Part shown: piece by piece, positions 32,144 to 40,485 of the stretch
How positions within the stretch are numbered: the stretch's first letter is position 1
Layout: every line of letters begins with the position of its first letter
Source: Chara braunii
Taxonomy: Eukaryota; Streptophyta; Charophyceae; Charales; Characeae
Reading direction: 5' to 3'
Assembly: GCA_003427395.1 (NCBI GenBank)
Contig: BFEA01000387.1
Location: 1,450,788 to 1,491,272, forward strand
Length of the DNA stretch: 40,485 bases
The notes under the pieces: model-generated
Told to the model about the DNA's origin: nothing
Databases searched by the model: none
What the model saw: only the letters and a program-made list of their open reading frames with translations
Translations under genes and position numbers: made by a program

Positions 32144-32330
32144 TTAGCATAAATCTGGGAAGTCTCCGTTTCTAAAGGGAGTGCTGCCCAAATATTTACT
32201 AATTCAAAGAGTTGGACAAAATTTGACTTTCTAGAGTTAGGGAATATTTCAGTTTTGTATTTAAGCTAATATAAATTATGAAAAGCCACTTTTCCTACGA
32301 GAAGCGCTGCCAAAATTTTCCTAGTTTAAA
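32144..32330 (+). other. Second hairpin module, units 4-5 of element C(+)
   Basis: Unit 4: TTAGCATAAATCTGGG near 32144-32159 opposite CCCAAATATTTACTAA near 32187-32202, core CTAAAGGGAGTGCTGCC. Unit 5 core CTACGAGAAGCGCTGCC at about 32295. With the three units before the LINE this restores the five seen in C(-). Confidence 0.7.
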
Positions 32331-33615
32331 GGAGATTTTTATTTTGACATGTGGCGATTCGAGCGATCAACTCTGCATAGAGGAGATTCTGCCAAGGTCT
32401 GCTTTTCTTTGGGCACTTGCTTAAGGGTAGATTCAGGCTTAGTTAATTAAGAACGATGTTTGAGTGAGCTCGTGATATGGACGTTATTCTCCATGGACTT
32501 ATAGTTTAACTTGGGGATTGGTCTGTCTTGTGCTACAGGTCCTCTTGATCATTTGATTCAGGATTTGGGCTAGATTCAGCTTGATCCTACAAGGATCATC
32601 ATCTGTTATCACTTATAACAGGTCGGTTGCCGATTCGTCAGTCTACGACTCAACTCCAATCCATTCTCAATACTCGACCTAAAAGGCTTTAGCCCTGGTG
32701 ATTTATATTGTTTTGTTAAGGTTTTCACCCAGACTTTATTGAATGGCCATTTAACGAAGGTGCTAAGTATTTATTTCTGGAAGGTTGGGCAAAGGTTGGG
32801 GTTTGCATGGCTAAAGCGAGGGGTATGAGTATGGAGAGTGGTTGAAGTTGACCCCGTGTAGTGCGTGGAACCTGGTTGATTCTTTGACGTGATTGCAGGT
32901 ATGTTTTGTGATTCGGACTTTGGATTTGACTGCCTGCGATCACAAGCATATATATGGCTGAGAGGAGTCCCACATTCATTGTGAGAAGTGATCGTCACAT
33001 ATTTATTCCCATATATATATATATACATACATACATACCTAGTTTTGGGTGCTCCCGTGGCCTAAGGAGCCCACGCCTAAGGGTTTAATTGGGGTCAAGG
33101 TTGAGAAAGGAAGGGAAATCCCTCCTTTACTGTTGTTTGCTTCTTGAAAATTTCTTAGTCGGACATCCCAACCCTAGACTCTACGTGGAAGGGATCACCC
33201 CCCCCGGAGAGCCTACTTGCCCTGCCCACTAGGACACTCAGCCTAAGGGCCGAAGGTGCCGCGGGGGCCGAACGACTATTCCTTCAGCCATGCAATATCG
33301 TGTAGGGCTGGACCCTCACGATACTTCGAGTTTGACACTTGAGTGTCATAAGCGGTACTCGGATCCACGAGGGACCGCTTGATTATGGGCACTACATAGT
33401 ACGCCATCATTGCGACTGCTTGTGTATTCATGCATTGCTAGTCTATATAGGAAGGTCGTGCGTCCGCGGGGTTTTATACTAAGTCTCGCACGTGTCGCCT
33501 ATCCGATTTCCGCATCGGAAAGTTATGGGATGGATACAAAAAAGGGACTACGAGTGTTGTCACGTTGTTTGTTCTGTGTCGTTCTGTGTGTGTGAGTGTT
33601 GTGGTGTGACGCGTG
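32331..33615 (+). other. 3' part of element C(+), no gene
   Basis: Matches the reverse complement of 23.1-24.17 kb: CGCCACATGTCAAAAT versus the same block at 24160, and GTACTACATAGTACGCCATCATTGCGAC-type text near 33390. Contains an AT/ATAC microsatellite at 33010-33040 and a TATATAGG-like string near 33444. Confidence 0.6.
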
Positions 33616-33779
33616 GTATGTAGGATGCGTCCTAGTCGACCGACGACGGGCCGCGCTTGGGACTTCGGGCCCCCCAGTCTGTCTCTTATACACATCTAGA
33701 TGTGTATAAGAGACAGGTATGTAGGATGCGTCCTAGTCGACCGACGACGGGCCGCGCTTGGGACTTCGGGCCCCCCAGT
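33616..33779. repeat. Exact 63-bp direct duplication around an adapter
   Basis: 33616-33678 and 33717-33779 are identical (GTATGTAGGATGCG ... CCCCCCAGT) with only the 38-bp adapter between them. Most likely one copy is an assembly artefact. Confidence 0.9.
33679..33716. other. Nextera mate-pair junction adapter (sequencing artefact)
   Basis: CTGTCTCTTATACACATCT directly followed by its reverse complement AGATGTGTATAAGAGACAG: the two 19-bp Tn5 mosaic ends that form the circularisation junction of Nextera mate-pair libraries. Frames crossing it begin MCIRDR on both strands, a known signature of this contaminant in predicted proteins. Not biological. Confidence 0.98.
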
Positions 33780-34582
33780 GCGTCGGTTCACGTGCGGGTT
33801 CGATAGAGGCGTAAAACCGCGCGTGGCCCCTATGCTACAGCGAATGAGAAACGCCCTCGGCTGGTCCACCTCTGCGATTGCAACGACTTAGCTTTCGTAC
33901 TGTGGACTGGTAGCTCGACGGGGATATGCCCACCGAAGGGAGGGGACAACTCCCGTAAGGTGGAGGTAACTCGTGCCTCGCGTTGGCCCTATCCTGTCGT
34001 AGGGGCTCGCGAGAGGTATGGCTGGCGCACTCGGCCGGAGCGGCTTGCGGAGGCTCCATGTGTATTCGCGACGAGGATGAGACCAACTCCTGCGTAACGC
34101 GTGGTATGTAGGATGCGTCCTAGTCGACCGACGACGGGCCACACTTGGGACTTCAGCCCCCCCAATGCGTCGGTTCGCGTGCGGGTTCGATAGAGGCGTA
34201 AAACCGCGCGTGCCCCCTATGCTACAGTGAACGAGAAAAAACGCCCTCGGCTGGTCCACCTCTGCGATTGCAATGACCTAGCTTTCGTACTGTGGACTGG
34301 TAGCTCGACGGGGATACGCCCACCGAACTGTGGACTGGTAGTTCGACGGGGATACGCCCACCGAAGGGAGGGGACAACTCCCGTAAGGTGGAGGTAACTC
34401 GTGCCTCGCGTTGGCCCTATCCTGTCGTAGGGGCTCATGAGAGGTATGGCCGGCGCACTCGACCGGAGCGGCTTGCGGAAGCTCCATGTGTATTCGCGAC
34501 GAGGATGGGACCAACTCCTGCGTGACGCGGTCGAGAGGGCCCCGCTCTGCGCGGTGCGGGACCGATGCGCTCGACAACGGAA
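33717..34582 (+). repeat. Tandemly duplicated 3' terminus of element C(+)
   Basis: A unit beginning GTATGTAGGATGCGTCC occurs at 33717 and again at about 34103 (period about 385 bp). The second unit also has an internal 38-bp repeat (CTGTGGACTGGTAG... at about 34289 and 34327). C(-) has a single unit in this region (22460-22900). Confidence 0.8.
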
Positions 34583-34711
34583 GGGGAGGGGTGGAAGAAA
34601 GAGAGGTGGGAGAAGCCCTAAGCCCTAACGAAAGGAGGTTAGGGTGAGGAAGTGGGCACGTAATCAAGGAAGAAAAATTATGGAGGGGGGTGAGTGGGGG
34701 AGGTGAGCAGG
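34583..34711 (-). other. Leader of element A, left of its primer site
   Basis: Short non-coding segment between C(+) and the primer-binding site of A. Together with 16483-16626 it gives a leader of about 300 bp. Confidence 0.5.
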
Positions 34712-34734
34712 GAGAAAACCCAGCTCCGATACGA
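34712..34734 (-). other. Primer-binding site of element A (tRNA-iMet type)
   Basis: The minus strand reads TCGTATCGGAGCTGGGTTTT immediately after the LTR end CAGCA. It resembles element B's primer site (TGGTATCGGAGCTGG) with a changed base near the 5' end. It fixes the orientation of A. Confidence 0.7.
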
Positions 34735-35110
34735 TGCTGCCAGGATGGTAGATCCCATATCCATGGAGAAGAAGGGACGAGGATGAAGGTGGAGGTGGAG
34801 ATGGAGATGGAGATGGAGATGGAGATGAAGGGGAGAGAGACAGCAACGCCAAAGACTCAACACCGCTGGTACTGGAAAACTGCAAGATGAAGAACGAACC
34901 AGAACACAGACAGCAGATGCGGTATACCCCCAACGGGCTGACTGAACTGGACTGGTACCGACAGCGGTGCCGGACTGAATGAACACTCGGCCTGTCGAGT
35001 GAGATCAGGCCGACAACCTGGTCCCACAGGCCGAACAAGCTTAACGCCAAATAGCCCCAGTTATAGGCCGGGGTATATAGAGTCCCGCTGCAAGTGGGGT
35101 AACCATTAAA
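34735..35110 (-). repeat. Element A 5' LTR (recognisable part)
   Basis: Matches 630-1030. The inner end is CA at 34735 on the minus strand. A TATA-like TATATACC lies on the minus strand at 35072-35079. A (GGAGAT)n expansion occupies about 34785-34835. The outer end is not determined. Confidence 0.65.
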
Positions 35111-35216
35111 ATTGTTGCATCCATCAGGATCACTTTACATATTTGCAAACAGTCGCAACTCAAAGACAAGTAAAATGGGATATACATGTGAGAAAGAATT
35201 AGGAGAGAAGAAACAA

Positions 35217-35647
35217 AAGCAGCAGAAGCAGCACAAAAGAAACAGAAGCAGCAGCAGCAGCAGCAGCAGCAGAAGAAGAAGAAGAAGAAGAAGAAGAGGA
35301 GGAAGACGACGAAGAGGTAGACGGCGAAGAGGAAGAGGAAAAGGAAGAAGAAGAGGAAGAGGAAGAGGAAGAGGAAGAAGAAGAAGACGAAGAGGAGGAA
35401 GAAGAGGACGGCGAAGAGGAGGAAGAAGAAGAGGAGGAAGAGGAGGAAGAGGAGGAAGAGGAGGAAGAAGAGGACGATGACGAGGAGGAAGAAGAGGAGG
35501 AGGAAGAGGAGGAAGAGGAAGAGGAAGAAGAAGAAGAGGAAGAGGAAGAGGAGGAAGAGGAGGAGGAGGAGGAAGAAGAAGAAGAAGAAGAAGAAGAAGA
35601 AGAAGAAGAAGAAGAAGAAGAAGAAAAAGAAGAAGAAGAAGAAGAAG
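35217..35647 (+). repeat. Long polypurine microsatellite (GAA/GAG/GGA)n
   Basis: About 430 bp of almost pure purine on the plus strand, with CAG repeats at its left end (35240-35270). The very charged or poly-Phe frames crossing it are fortuitous. Confidence 0.95.
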
Positions 35648-37348
35648 CGCACTATGTCATCTCCCTTCCATAATCATCCATTAATGCTCTCTTCCTCTTA
35701 TTAATCAACATATATATACAAAGCAATGGATGAATGAGCAATAAGTCAATGTCCAAAGAATATTCAACCACTGCCTTGAAGAAAAAAATCCCCTGCAGCT
35801 CTCCTATGGCTCTCCTGAGTCTCCTCTCTTTCTCTTGGATCAACTAGCTATGGCAGATCATCCCAGCTACATGCAGGATGTCCAGAGGACAATGCACTAC
35901 TACTACTACTAATCTCTCCCTCTTCCCAACATATCTCCCTCATGGATGAAGTCTCTGTACAGCGGGTGTCCTACCAAGGCCTACTTAATGCAGCCCCAAT
36001 CAATGAAGCGAAGCCGCCTTCTTCAATCAATCAATGAGGTGAAGATGGAAGTTTTCATGTCGATTCCCTCCTCCCTTCTCTTCCCCGACTCAAGTCTCCT
36101 TTTTCTTTTTTTCCCCAAAAAAAGGCAACAGCCCTGAGATAGCATTGTCAAACTGACGGGCCTCTGGTAATTCATGATTACGTTCATCTAGCTCTGACTG
36201 GACTCAAGCAGGTCTGTATTTCAACAGTTCGTTGGTGTATCAACTGAACTAGGCCCATTGTCTCCTTCTCAAGTGTTCTACTTGCCTCCATAGTCCATTC
36301 TGCTTCCACTCCTTCTGCCATAGCCTACCTCATCCTCTACTTCTTCCTCCTACATCTCCATACTAGTCCATAGCCATGGAGGTCGTCCCCTTCCCCCTCA
36401 AGCTCCACCTCCTCCTTCCAACGAGCTTGGTTCTTCACCCTCACAGCGAAGTGACCGCACGACTGCAGGGAGAAGTGTGTGAAGGAACCACCGCCCAGGT
36501 AGTGGAAAGTATGTATATACCCCGTGTACACATCGGTGCAGACGCCAAAAGCTCTGCTGCCAGCCTTTATTGGAACTGCCCGGGCAGTTCCTAGGACTAC
36601 CCCTGAGACCTACTGTACCTAGCTCTACACCCGTCCAGATTCAGTGTGGCTACCTCATGACACCACTCGAACATCCTACCAGATGGAGGACCTACAGGAA
36701 TCCTCGGAAAATCCCTTGCCAAGTTTCTGATCTACACCAGCTGTCCTACGATTTTGGGACAAATGCTCCAATTTATTAGTGGGGAGCAGGACGTGCTTGG
36801 AACCGGGCCCAGCATCCCAAATTAAATTTTGCAAAACATCTGAAATGCCCAGGCCATTACCCAGCTTTGTCTGAGAACAGTTAAGAAAATTCAATAAAAT
36901 TTAGAAAAAATCATGAATGGGGATAAGCTTAGAAAAGCGATGAGAAAAACCACAGATCTAGTTCTACAGGGGTTTTCAGCCCAAAACCAATGACCCTGGC
37001 ACTGTTAAGCAGCCCAACCCTGAGCCTGCCCCAACCCCCACATCCTCGATACCTAGTCTCTACCAGGCCTCACGCCCTGAACTGCTGGGTTACAGAGTCG
37101 TGCGACCCACCCCAGAACAATCCCCCACCAGTCTTGTCCCGATAACTGCACCAACTGCTGTTCTACCCTTCCAGAAATGCAGAAACACAGCACAGAAACG
37201 TAGTTACCACACGAACTCAGGACTCATCATTCAGGCATACAACCATATCTAGATGACAGAGAGACACTTGGACAAAGAAATCTCAGCAAAATGGATCACA
37301 ACACAGCAGCTTTCTCAGAAAAATGCACCATTCTTATCCCGTACTCAC
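35648..37348. other. No gene resolved; downstream intron or 3' part of the ABCG gene region
   Basis: Lies on the 3' side of the ABCG exon at 37349. No later PDR exon (for example the stretch after FDD or the transmembrane domain) could be recognised in any frame. A tRNA-like repeat is at 36200-36256. Confidence 0.4.
36200..36256 (-). repeat. tRNA-like sequence (SINE head or tRNA relic), copy 1
   Basis: The minus strand reads TAGTTCAGTTGATACACC..., an A-box-like start. CTGTTGAAATACAG then resembles an anticodon arm, and GCTTGAGTCC is a weak B-box. It shares 19 consecutive bases (TCTGTATTTCAACAGTTC and one flank) with copy 2 at 39028-39086. It does not fold as an intact tRNA. Confidence 0.45.
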
Positions 37349-37511
37349 CGATCAAACATATTGAAAACCTCTGGTGCAGGCTGCAGAAGGGAGAGAAGCA
37401 TGGTATAATCGCGTACTCTTGCCATTGTTCGAAGAGCATGCACAATGTCGTATGTGGCTGAACTATCAAGCCCAGTGCTGATCTCATCAAGAAAGAGAAC
37501 ACTATTCGTTC
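37349..37511 (-). CDS. ABCG/PDR transporter, exon with Walker B, D-loop and H-loop region
   Basis: The exon encodes, after a split Gly, [23 protein letters not shown]...[33 protein letters not shown] is Walker B, STGLDSS the D-loop, and SLLQPAPE the stretch typical of full-size plant ABCG (PDR) pumps. The enzyme hydrolyses ATP at membranes to export hydrophobic compounds or hormones. The acceptor is CCGTACAG/G at 37512-37514 and the donor CG/GTGAGT at 37348. The length, 163 bp, fits the phase left by the upstream exon (1 base) and leaves 2 bases for the next. No stops in frame. The substrate cannot be told. Confidence 0.93.
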
Positions 37512-38058
37512 CTGTACGGCAATGTCAGCATCCAACAGAACCCCCTTGTTAGTGTTTTTCCCCTCCTCCCCCATGGTTTCAGGGCATATAGAAAGTACTA
37601 AAAGCAAAAGCCTATCAGCAGTGCCGGAAAATGATCAGAGTACATCACCACACATGCCTGACTTCAGCAACCTTTTCAAACTACAGTATTCGTGTACAAC
37701 ATTTTGTGTACAACATCCCCATAGGCCCCTAATCAGGGCTGGTCCCCGGATGGACTGGGGCCCTCCGACGACAGGGTCCCTGTCGATCGGACTGGGCGGT
37801 AGACCGGCCCAGCAGGCACCCGGTCGACGCCAGCGCATTTCGCTGGGGGCCACGTACCGGGGGTTTTCGGGTTCCCCACCGCCTGCCCGGCCTCTGAGAG
37901 GCCCCACCACACTGTGAAAAAAAAGACGGGGCTGTTGGGCCCCCCTCACTTTCGTGAAACGCGGTGGCCAATCCCAGTCTTTGATCTGCGAAGATCGACG
38001 GCAGGGTTCGGCCACCACGTGTAATCGAAAACGTGGGGTCAAAAAGCCCCGGTTTCTG

Positions 38059-38130
38059 AAATTCAAACGCGGCCGATTTCGGCCGCAGATCTGGCAGATC
38101 GGCGGCCATAATCGGCCGCATTTGAAATTT
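38059..38130. repeat. Imperfect inverted repeat in intron
   Basis: AAATTCAAACGCGGCCGAT (38059-38077) faces ATCGGCCGCATTTGAAATTT (38111-38130). The left arm itself contains GCGGCCGATTTCGGCCGC. Possibly the end of a foldback element. Confidence 0.6.
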
Positions 38131-38398
38131 TAAAAATTGGGGCAATCGGAGTCTCCTCTCTCCCCAGCGCCTGTAGCCCCTACGCCCAACCAACCTGCCC
38201 TGCGCTCGTCATCGGCATGCAGCGCGTTGACGTCGCGCTGATTCCAGCGGCGCGTCGACCTCCTGCTGCTCGCCATCGACGACGCCCAGTCCGCCACCGT
38301 CGAAGCCTCCCCGCGCCATTGCCATGCCCACCTGCGAGAAAACACCGACCCCCCATCGCTGTCAACCGCTGAGAGGTGAGCGCACTGACCATAGTAGT

Positions 38399-38753
38399 TT
38401 TTTTTTCTACGTTCTTCTTCTTCTTCTTCTCCTTTTTCTTCTTCTTCTTCGTCGTCTTCTTTTTTCTTGTTCCTTCTTTTTTCTTGTTCCTTTTTTTTTC
38501 TTGTTCTTGTTCTTTCTTCTTTTTCTACTTCTTCTTTGATCATCTTGGTTCTCGGAGGGAGAGAGAAAGAGAGAGAGAGACCGCCACCACGAACCTTTTG
38601 CAGCGCCGTTTCTTCTTCTTGCTCCTCCTCCTCTTCCTCTTCCTCTTCTTCCTCTGCTTCTTCTTCTTCTCGTGTCCGGGGGGACGCGTGAATGAGCGCA
38701 TACATAAATAAAATAAGCTGCTTGTTTTGTTGTGGTGGCTGCGTTCTTCTTCT

Positions 38754-38785
<32 letters not shown>

Positions 38786-38826
38786 TTCTTCGTCTTCGTC
38801 TTCTTCTTCTTCTTCTTCTTCTTCAC
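38399..38826 (-). repeat. Pyrimidine microsatellite cluster (TTC/CTT)n
   Basis: Three blocks at about 38399-38535, 38609-38675 and 38746-38826 on the plus strand. The long Phe/Ser/Leu or Lys/Glu frames here are not genes. In the transcribed minus strand these are purine tracts. Confidence 0.95.
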
Positions 38827-39027
38827 CTCTTTCTCCTTGGAATGCTCCTCATATTATTCATCATCTTTTCTTGTCCTACTCGTCTTCTTCTTCAAAAAGC
38901 GCAGTCGGATTCCAACATCGCCCCTTCAAAATTTTATAGCGGAAATTCCGACAGCCCCGAGATATTACCATCGAAGTTCGAACTGACCCCCCCAGGTAAT
39001 TCAGAATTATTTGGTTTGTTTCATTAA

Positions 39028-39086
39028 GGGATGCGAACTCAGGTCTGTATTTCAACAGTTCCGCTGTATCAGTTGAGCTACGCTAG
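39028..39086 (-). repeat. tRNA-like sequence (SINE head or tRNA relic), copy 2
   Basis: The minus strand carries CGTAGCTCAACTGATACAGC (A-box like, GCT..AGC D-arm), CTGTTGAAATACAG, and GAGTTCGCATCC (B-box like). Better preserved than the copy at 36200. Either a tRNA-derived SINE or a tRNA pseudogene. The anticodon arm does not make a clean 5-bp stem. Confidence 0.5.
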
Positions 39087-39540
39087 TAAGTTTTATACTT
39101 CTCAAATTTTTGTGCACGTCCACTCACAGCAGTCCAGATGATGCGCCACTCAGAAAATTTTATGCAACCTCCTTCCTCCTTCCCCCCTCAATCATCACCT
39201 GCCCCAACCTCCAACCCTTTCCCGGGATTCGGTCCCAGCTGTCCAACCCCCAAATCCCAACCCACCGAACTGACAACCCCGTCACACACCCAACCCCTCG
39301 TACCTTTCACATCCCACATCATGCCGAGCACAATCAGGATTTGAATGCAGCTTTTGGCACCCTCAGCGTTTGACACTCGAGCCCCAGTCTCAGAGTTGAC
39401 AACCAGCACTCCCAAGTGTAACCGACCAGTTGACAAACTGCCCCTGAGGCTCGACTTTTTTGGCCTAAACAGTTACAGATCCGTGTTGGCTGTTGGCTGT
39501 AATGCAAGCATGCCTGCTTCACAAAGAAAAGGGGGCAAAC

Positions 39541-39660
39541 ACACTCCTCCTCTCCCCTCCGCCTCCTCTACCCACTCCTCCTCCTCTACCCACTCCTCCT
39601 CCCACACTCCTCCTCTCCCCTCCGCCTCCTCTACCCACTCCTCCTCCCTTCTCTCCTTCT
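39541..39660. repeat. 63-bp minisatellite, two copies
   Basis: ACACTCCTCCTCTCCCCTCC starts at 39541 and 39604. Built of CTCCTC and CTACCCA submotifs. Confidence 0.85.
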
Positions 39661-39838
39661 CTTCCTTTACCTCCTCATCATTATCGTGAGGAGTTTTTGG
39701 TGTCGCTGTTGTTTGCGCTGCTGTCCTTGTTGTCACCATCGTCATCAATGTGCTGCCTGGACATTCAGCTTATCAGTTTCAGAGTAAACTATTCATTCAT
39801 GTTTGTGTCTCTTCTGCAACTTCTTTGTTGACACCAAT

Positions 39839-40015
39839 GATCATGCAACTTCTTTCGCTACACCAAAATCATAAGATAGATGATAGGGTGATGCACATCT
39901 CTACACGTTTATCGCAAATCTACAAAGATGATCATTCAACTTCTTTCGGTATACCAAAATCATAAGATGGATGATAGGGTGATGCACATCTCTACACGTT
40001 TATCACAGACTGATA
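39839..40015. repeat. 91-bp tandem duplication in intron
   Basis: Copies starting GATCATGCAACTTC (39839) and GATCATTCAACTTC (39930) share ACCAAAATCATAAGAT and GATGATAGGGTGATGCACATC. Confidence 0.85.
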
Positions 40016-40178
40016 AGTTCAAACTTCGACTCCAGACAGGAACCCTTCTAAGAATGAAGATGTGAAAGGCTGTACACCGTTTTCAAAGAAAGATCTAACG
40101 AAAAGAAGAACGGACAAAGGGATGGCCATTCCAGTCACAGCATGTGCGAGAAGTGGTGGAGTCTTTTCGGTTAACTAC

Positions 40179-40338
40179 CTGCAAGCATTTCTGCTGTTGT
40201 CACGCGACGGCGCTCTCCACCACTGACTCCTCGAACAAACTCATTTCCTACAATCGTGTTTTGGGCTCTCATTAGGCCAAGGAGATGCAAGGTGACCTCC
40301 AATTTCAAGCCTCCTGAAGCAATCTCATCCTTATCAAA
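40179..40338 (-). CDS. ABCG/PDR transporter, exon with ABC signature motif
   Basis: Encodes [31 protein letters not shown]...[25 protein letters not shown] is the ABC signature and [10 protein letters not shown] matches the K/R-RVTTGEMLVG of plant PDR proteins. The phase-0 start after TTGCAG (40339-40341) is predicted from the pyrimidine-rich TTTCTCTTTGGCATTGCAG. The 160-bp length leaves one base, completed by the exon at 37511. Exons with Walker A and the N-terminus would lie beyond 40485 or are missing. Expected to be an integral plasma-membrane exporter. Confidence 0.9.
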
Positions 40339-40485
40339 CTGCAATGCCAAAGAGAAATTTCCACACAAAGGGAAAACACTCCAATACATAAGTCCGAAGT
40401 GCGGATAAGGATTAGGGCGAGGGAGAGGGACAAGTAGAGAGACGAGGAGGGAGAGGGAGAGAGAGAGAAAGAGGGGGGGGGGGGG
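40339..40485. other. Intron end and low-complexity window edge
   Basis: The plus strand becomes GA-rich and ends in 13 G. A terminal G run may be a sequencing or contig-end artefact. Confidence 0.6.

Larger units (their letters stand above)
16627..34582 (+). mobile_element. Element C(+): about 7.7 kb non-coding repeat element, split by LINE and C(-)
   Basis: Consists of 16627-21907 and 32122-34582. The two pieces are collinear with the uninterrupted minus-strand copy at 22442-29985. The 5' end begins TGACGGTGTCAG, then a palindrome ATACCCTT-AC-AAGGGTAT (16644-16661). The 3' end is GC-rich and ends near GACAACGGAA before GGGG. GGG or GGGG flanks both ends. It has no LTRs, no TIRs, no poly-A and no recognised protein domain. 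It contains two hairpin modules (20587-21285 and 21570-32330). Inserted in the leader of element A. Confidence 0.7.
630..35110 (-). mobile_element. Element A: degraded Ty3/gypsy chromovirus, split by nested insertions
   Basis: Its parts lie in the order and orientation of one minus-strand element: 5' LTR (about 35110-34735), primer-binding site (34734-34712), leader, gag start (16482), rest of gag (7389-5475), protease remnant (about 4.5 kb), RNase H (about 3.6 kb), integrase (3.3-2.4 kb), chromodomain (about 2.2 kb), 3' LTR (about 1050-630). Element B, element C(+) with its own nested insertions, and a TIR element interrupt it. Subtracting these leaves about 7.2 kb, a plausible full length. 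All reading frames are broken, and reverse transcriptase appears deleted. The outer ends of the LTRs and the target duplication could not be fixed. Confidence 0.75.
37512..40178 (-). other. 2667-bp intron of the ABCG gene
   Basis: Bounded by GCAG/GTAGTT (donor, 40178-40177) and CGTACAG/G (acceptor). It holds pyrimidine microsatellites, a tRNA-like repeat, minisatellites and GC-rich unassigned sequence at 37730-38180. No independent gene recognised. Confidence 0.85.

Noticed and set aside
33474-33891. Two frames starting MCIRDR
   Set aside because: The start is encoded by the Nextera adapter.
35041-35704. Long poly-Phe or Arg/Glu/Lys frames
   Set aside because: They are translations of a purine microsatellite.
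36337-36894. Further ABCG exons on the minus strand
   Set aside because: Frames here do not match the PDR segment expected after the LLQPAPE exon.

Overview
The window looks like nuclear DNA from a plant-lineage eukaryote, either a land plant or a charophyte alga such as Chara. The species is inferred, not demonstrated. Three things point this way: LTR retrotransposons primed by initiator tRNA-Met, a chromodomain-bearing Ty3 element, and two exons of a plant-type full-size ABCG (PDR) transporter with GT-AG introns. Almost everything from about 0.6 to 35.1 kb is transposable-element DNA. There is no prokaryotic gene organisation.

Layout. Element A is an old, broken Ty3/gypsy chromovirus on the minus strand and forms the outer shell. 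Its 5' LTR is near 34.74-35.1 kb, followed by a primer-binding site and leader. Its gag start is near 16.48 kb, the rest of gag lies at 7.39-5.5 kb, and protease, RNase H, integrase and chromodomain remnants run from 4.8 down to 2.1 kb. Its 3' LTR is near 1.05-0.63 kb. Element B is a younger plus-strand gypsy element with LTRs of about 1.04 kb. It inserted into the gag region of A at 7390-15881. Element C(+) is a roughly 7.5 kb element without recognisable coding capacity. It inserted in A's leader at 16627-34582. A 5'-truncated LINE, 21908-32121 with an A-rich tail, sits inside C(+). A second full copy of C, C(-), 22442-29985, sits inside the LINE. A TIR-bounded element of 859 bp (4616-5474) interrupts A, and a 160-bp relative lies at 454-613.

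The most interesting content is in element C. Both copies carry a collinear series of hairpins with a conserved apical loop (UAAGUU or UAAGAU) on short inner stems. Their outer stems differ in sequence from hairpin to hairpin, and between homologous hairpins of the two copies, yet stay complementary. Next to this is a second module of five larger hairpin units. The LINE separates units 3 and 4 in C(+), while all five are contiguous in C(-). I do not recognise this element.

The only host gene I can support is on the minus strand at the right end. Exons 40179-40338 and 37349-37511 encode the signature, Walker B, D-loop and H-loop region of the first nucleotide-binding domain of an ABCG/PDR transporter. 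The intron between them is 2.67 kb and full of microsatellites and repeats. Walker A exons lie beyond the window, and I could not find the later exons.

Assembly caution: positions 33679-33716 are a Nextera mate-pair junction adapter (two mosaic ends) flanked by an exact 63-bp duplication, so this stretch is artefactual. Several N bases fall at matching positions of B's two LTRs.
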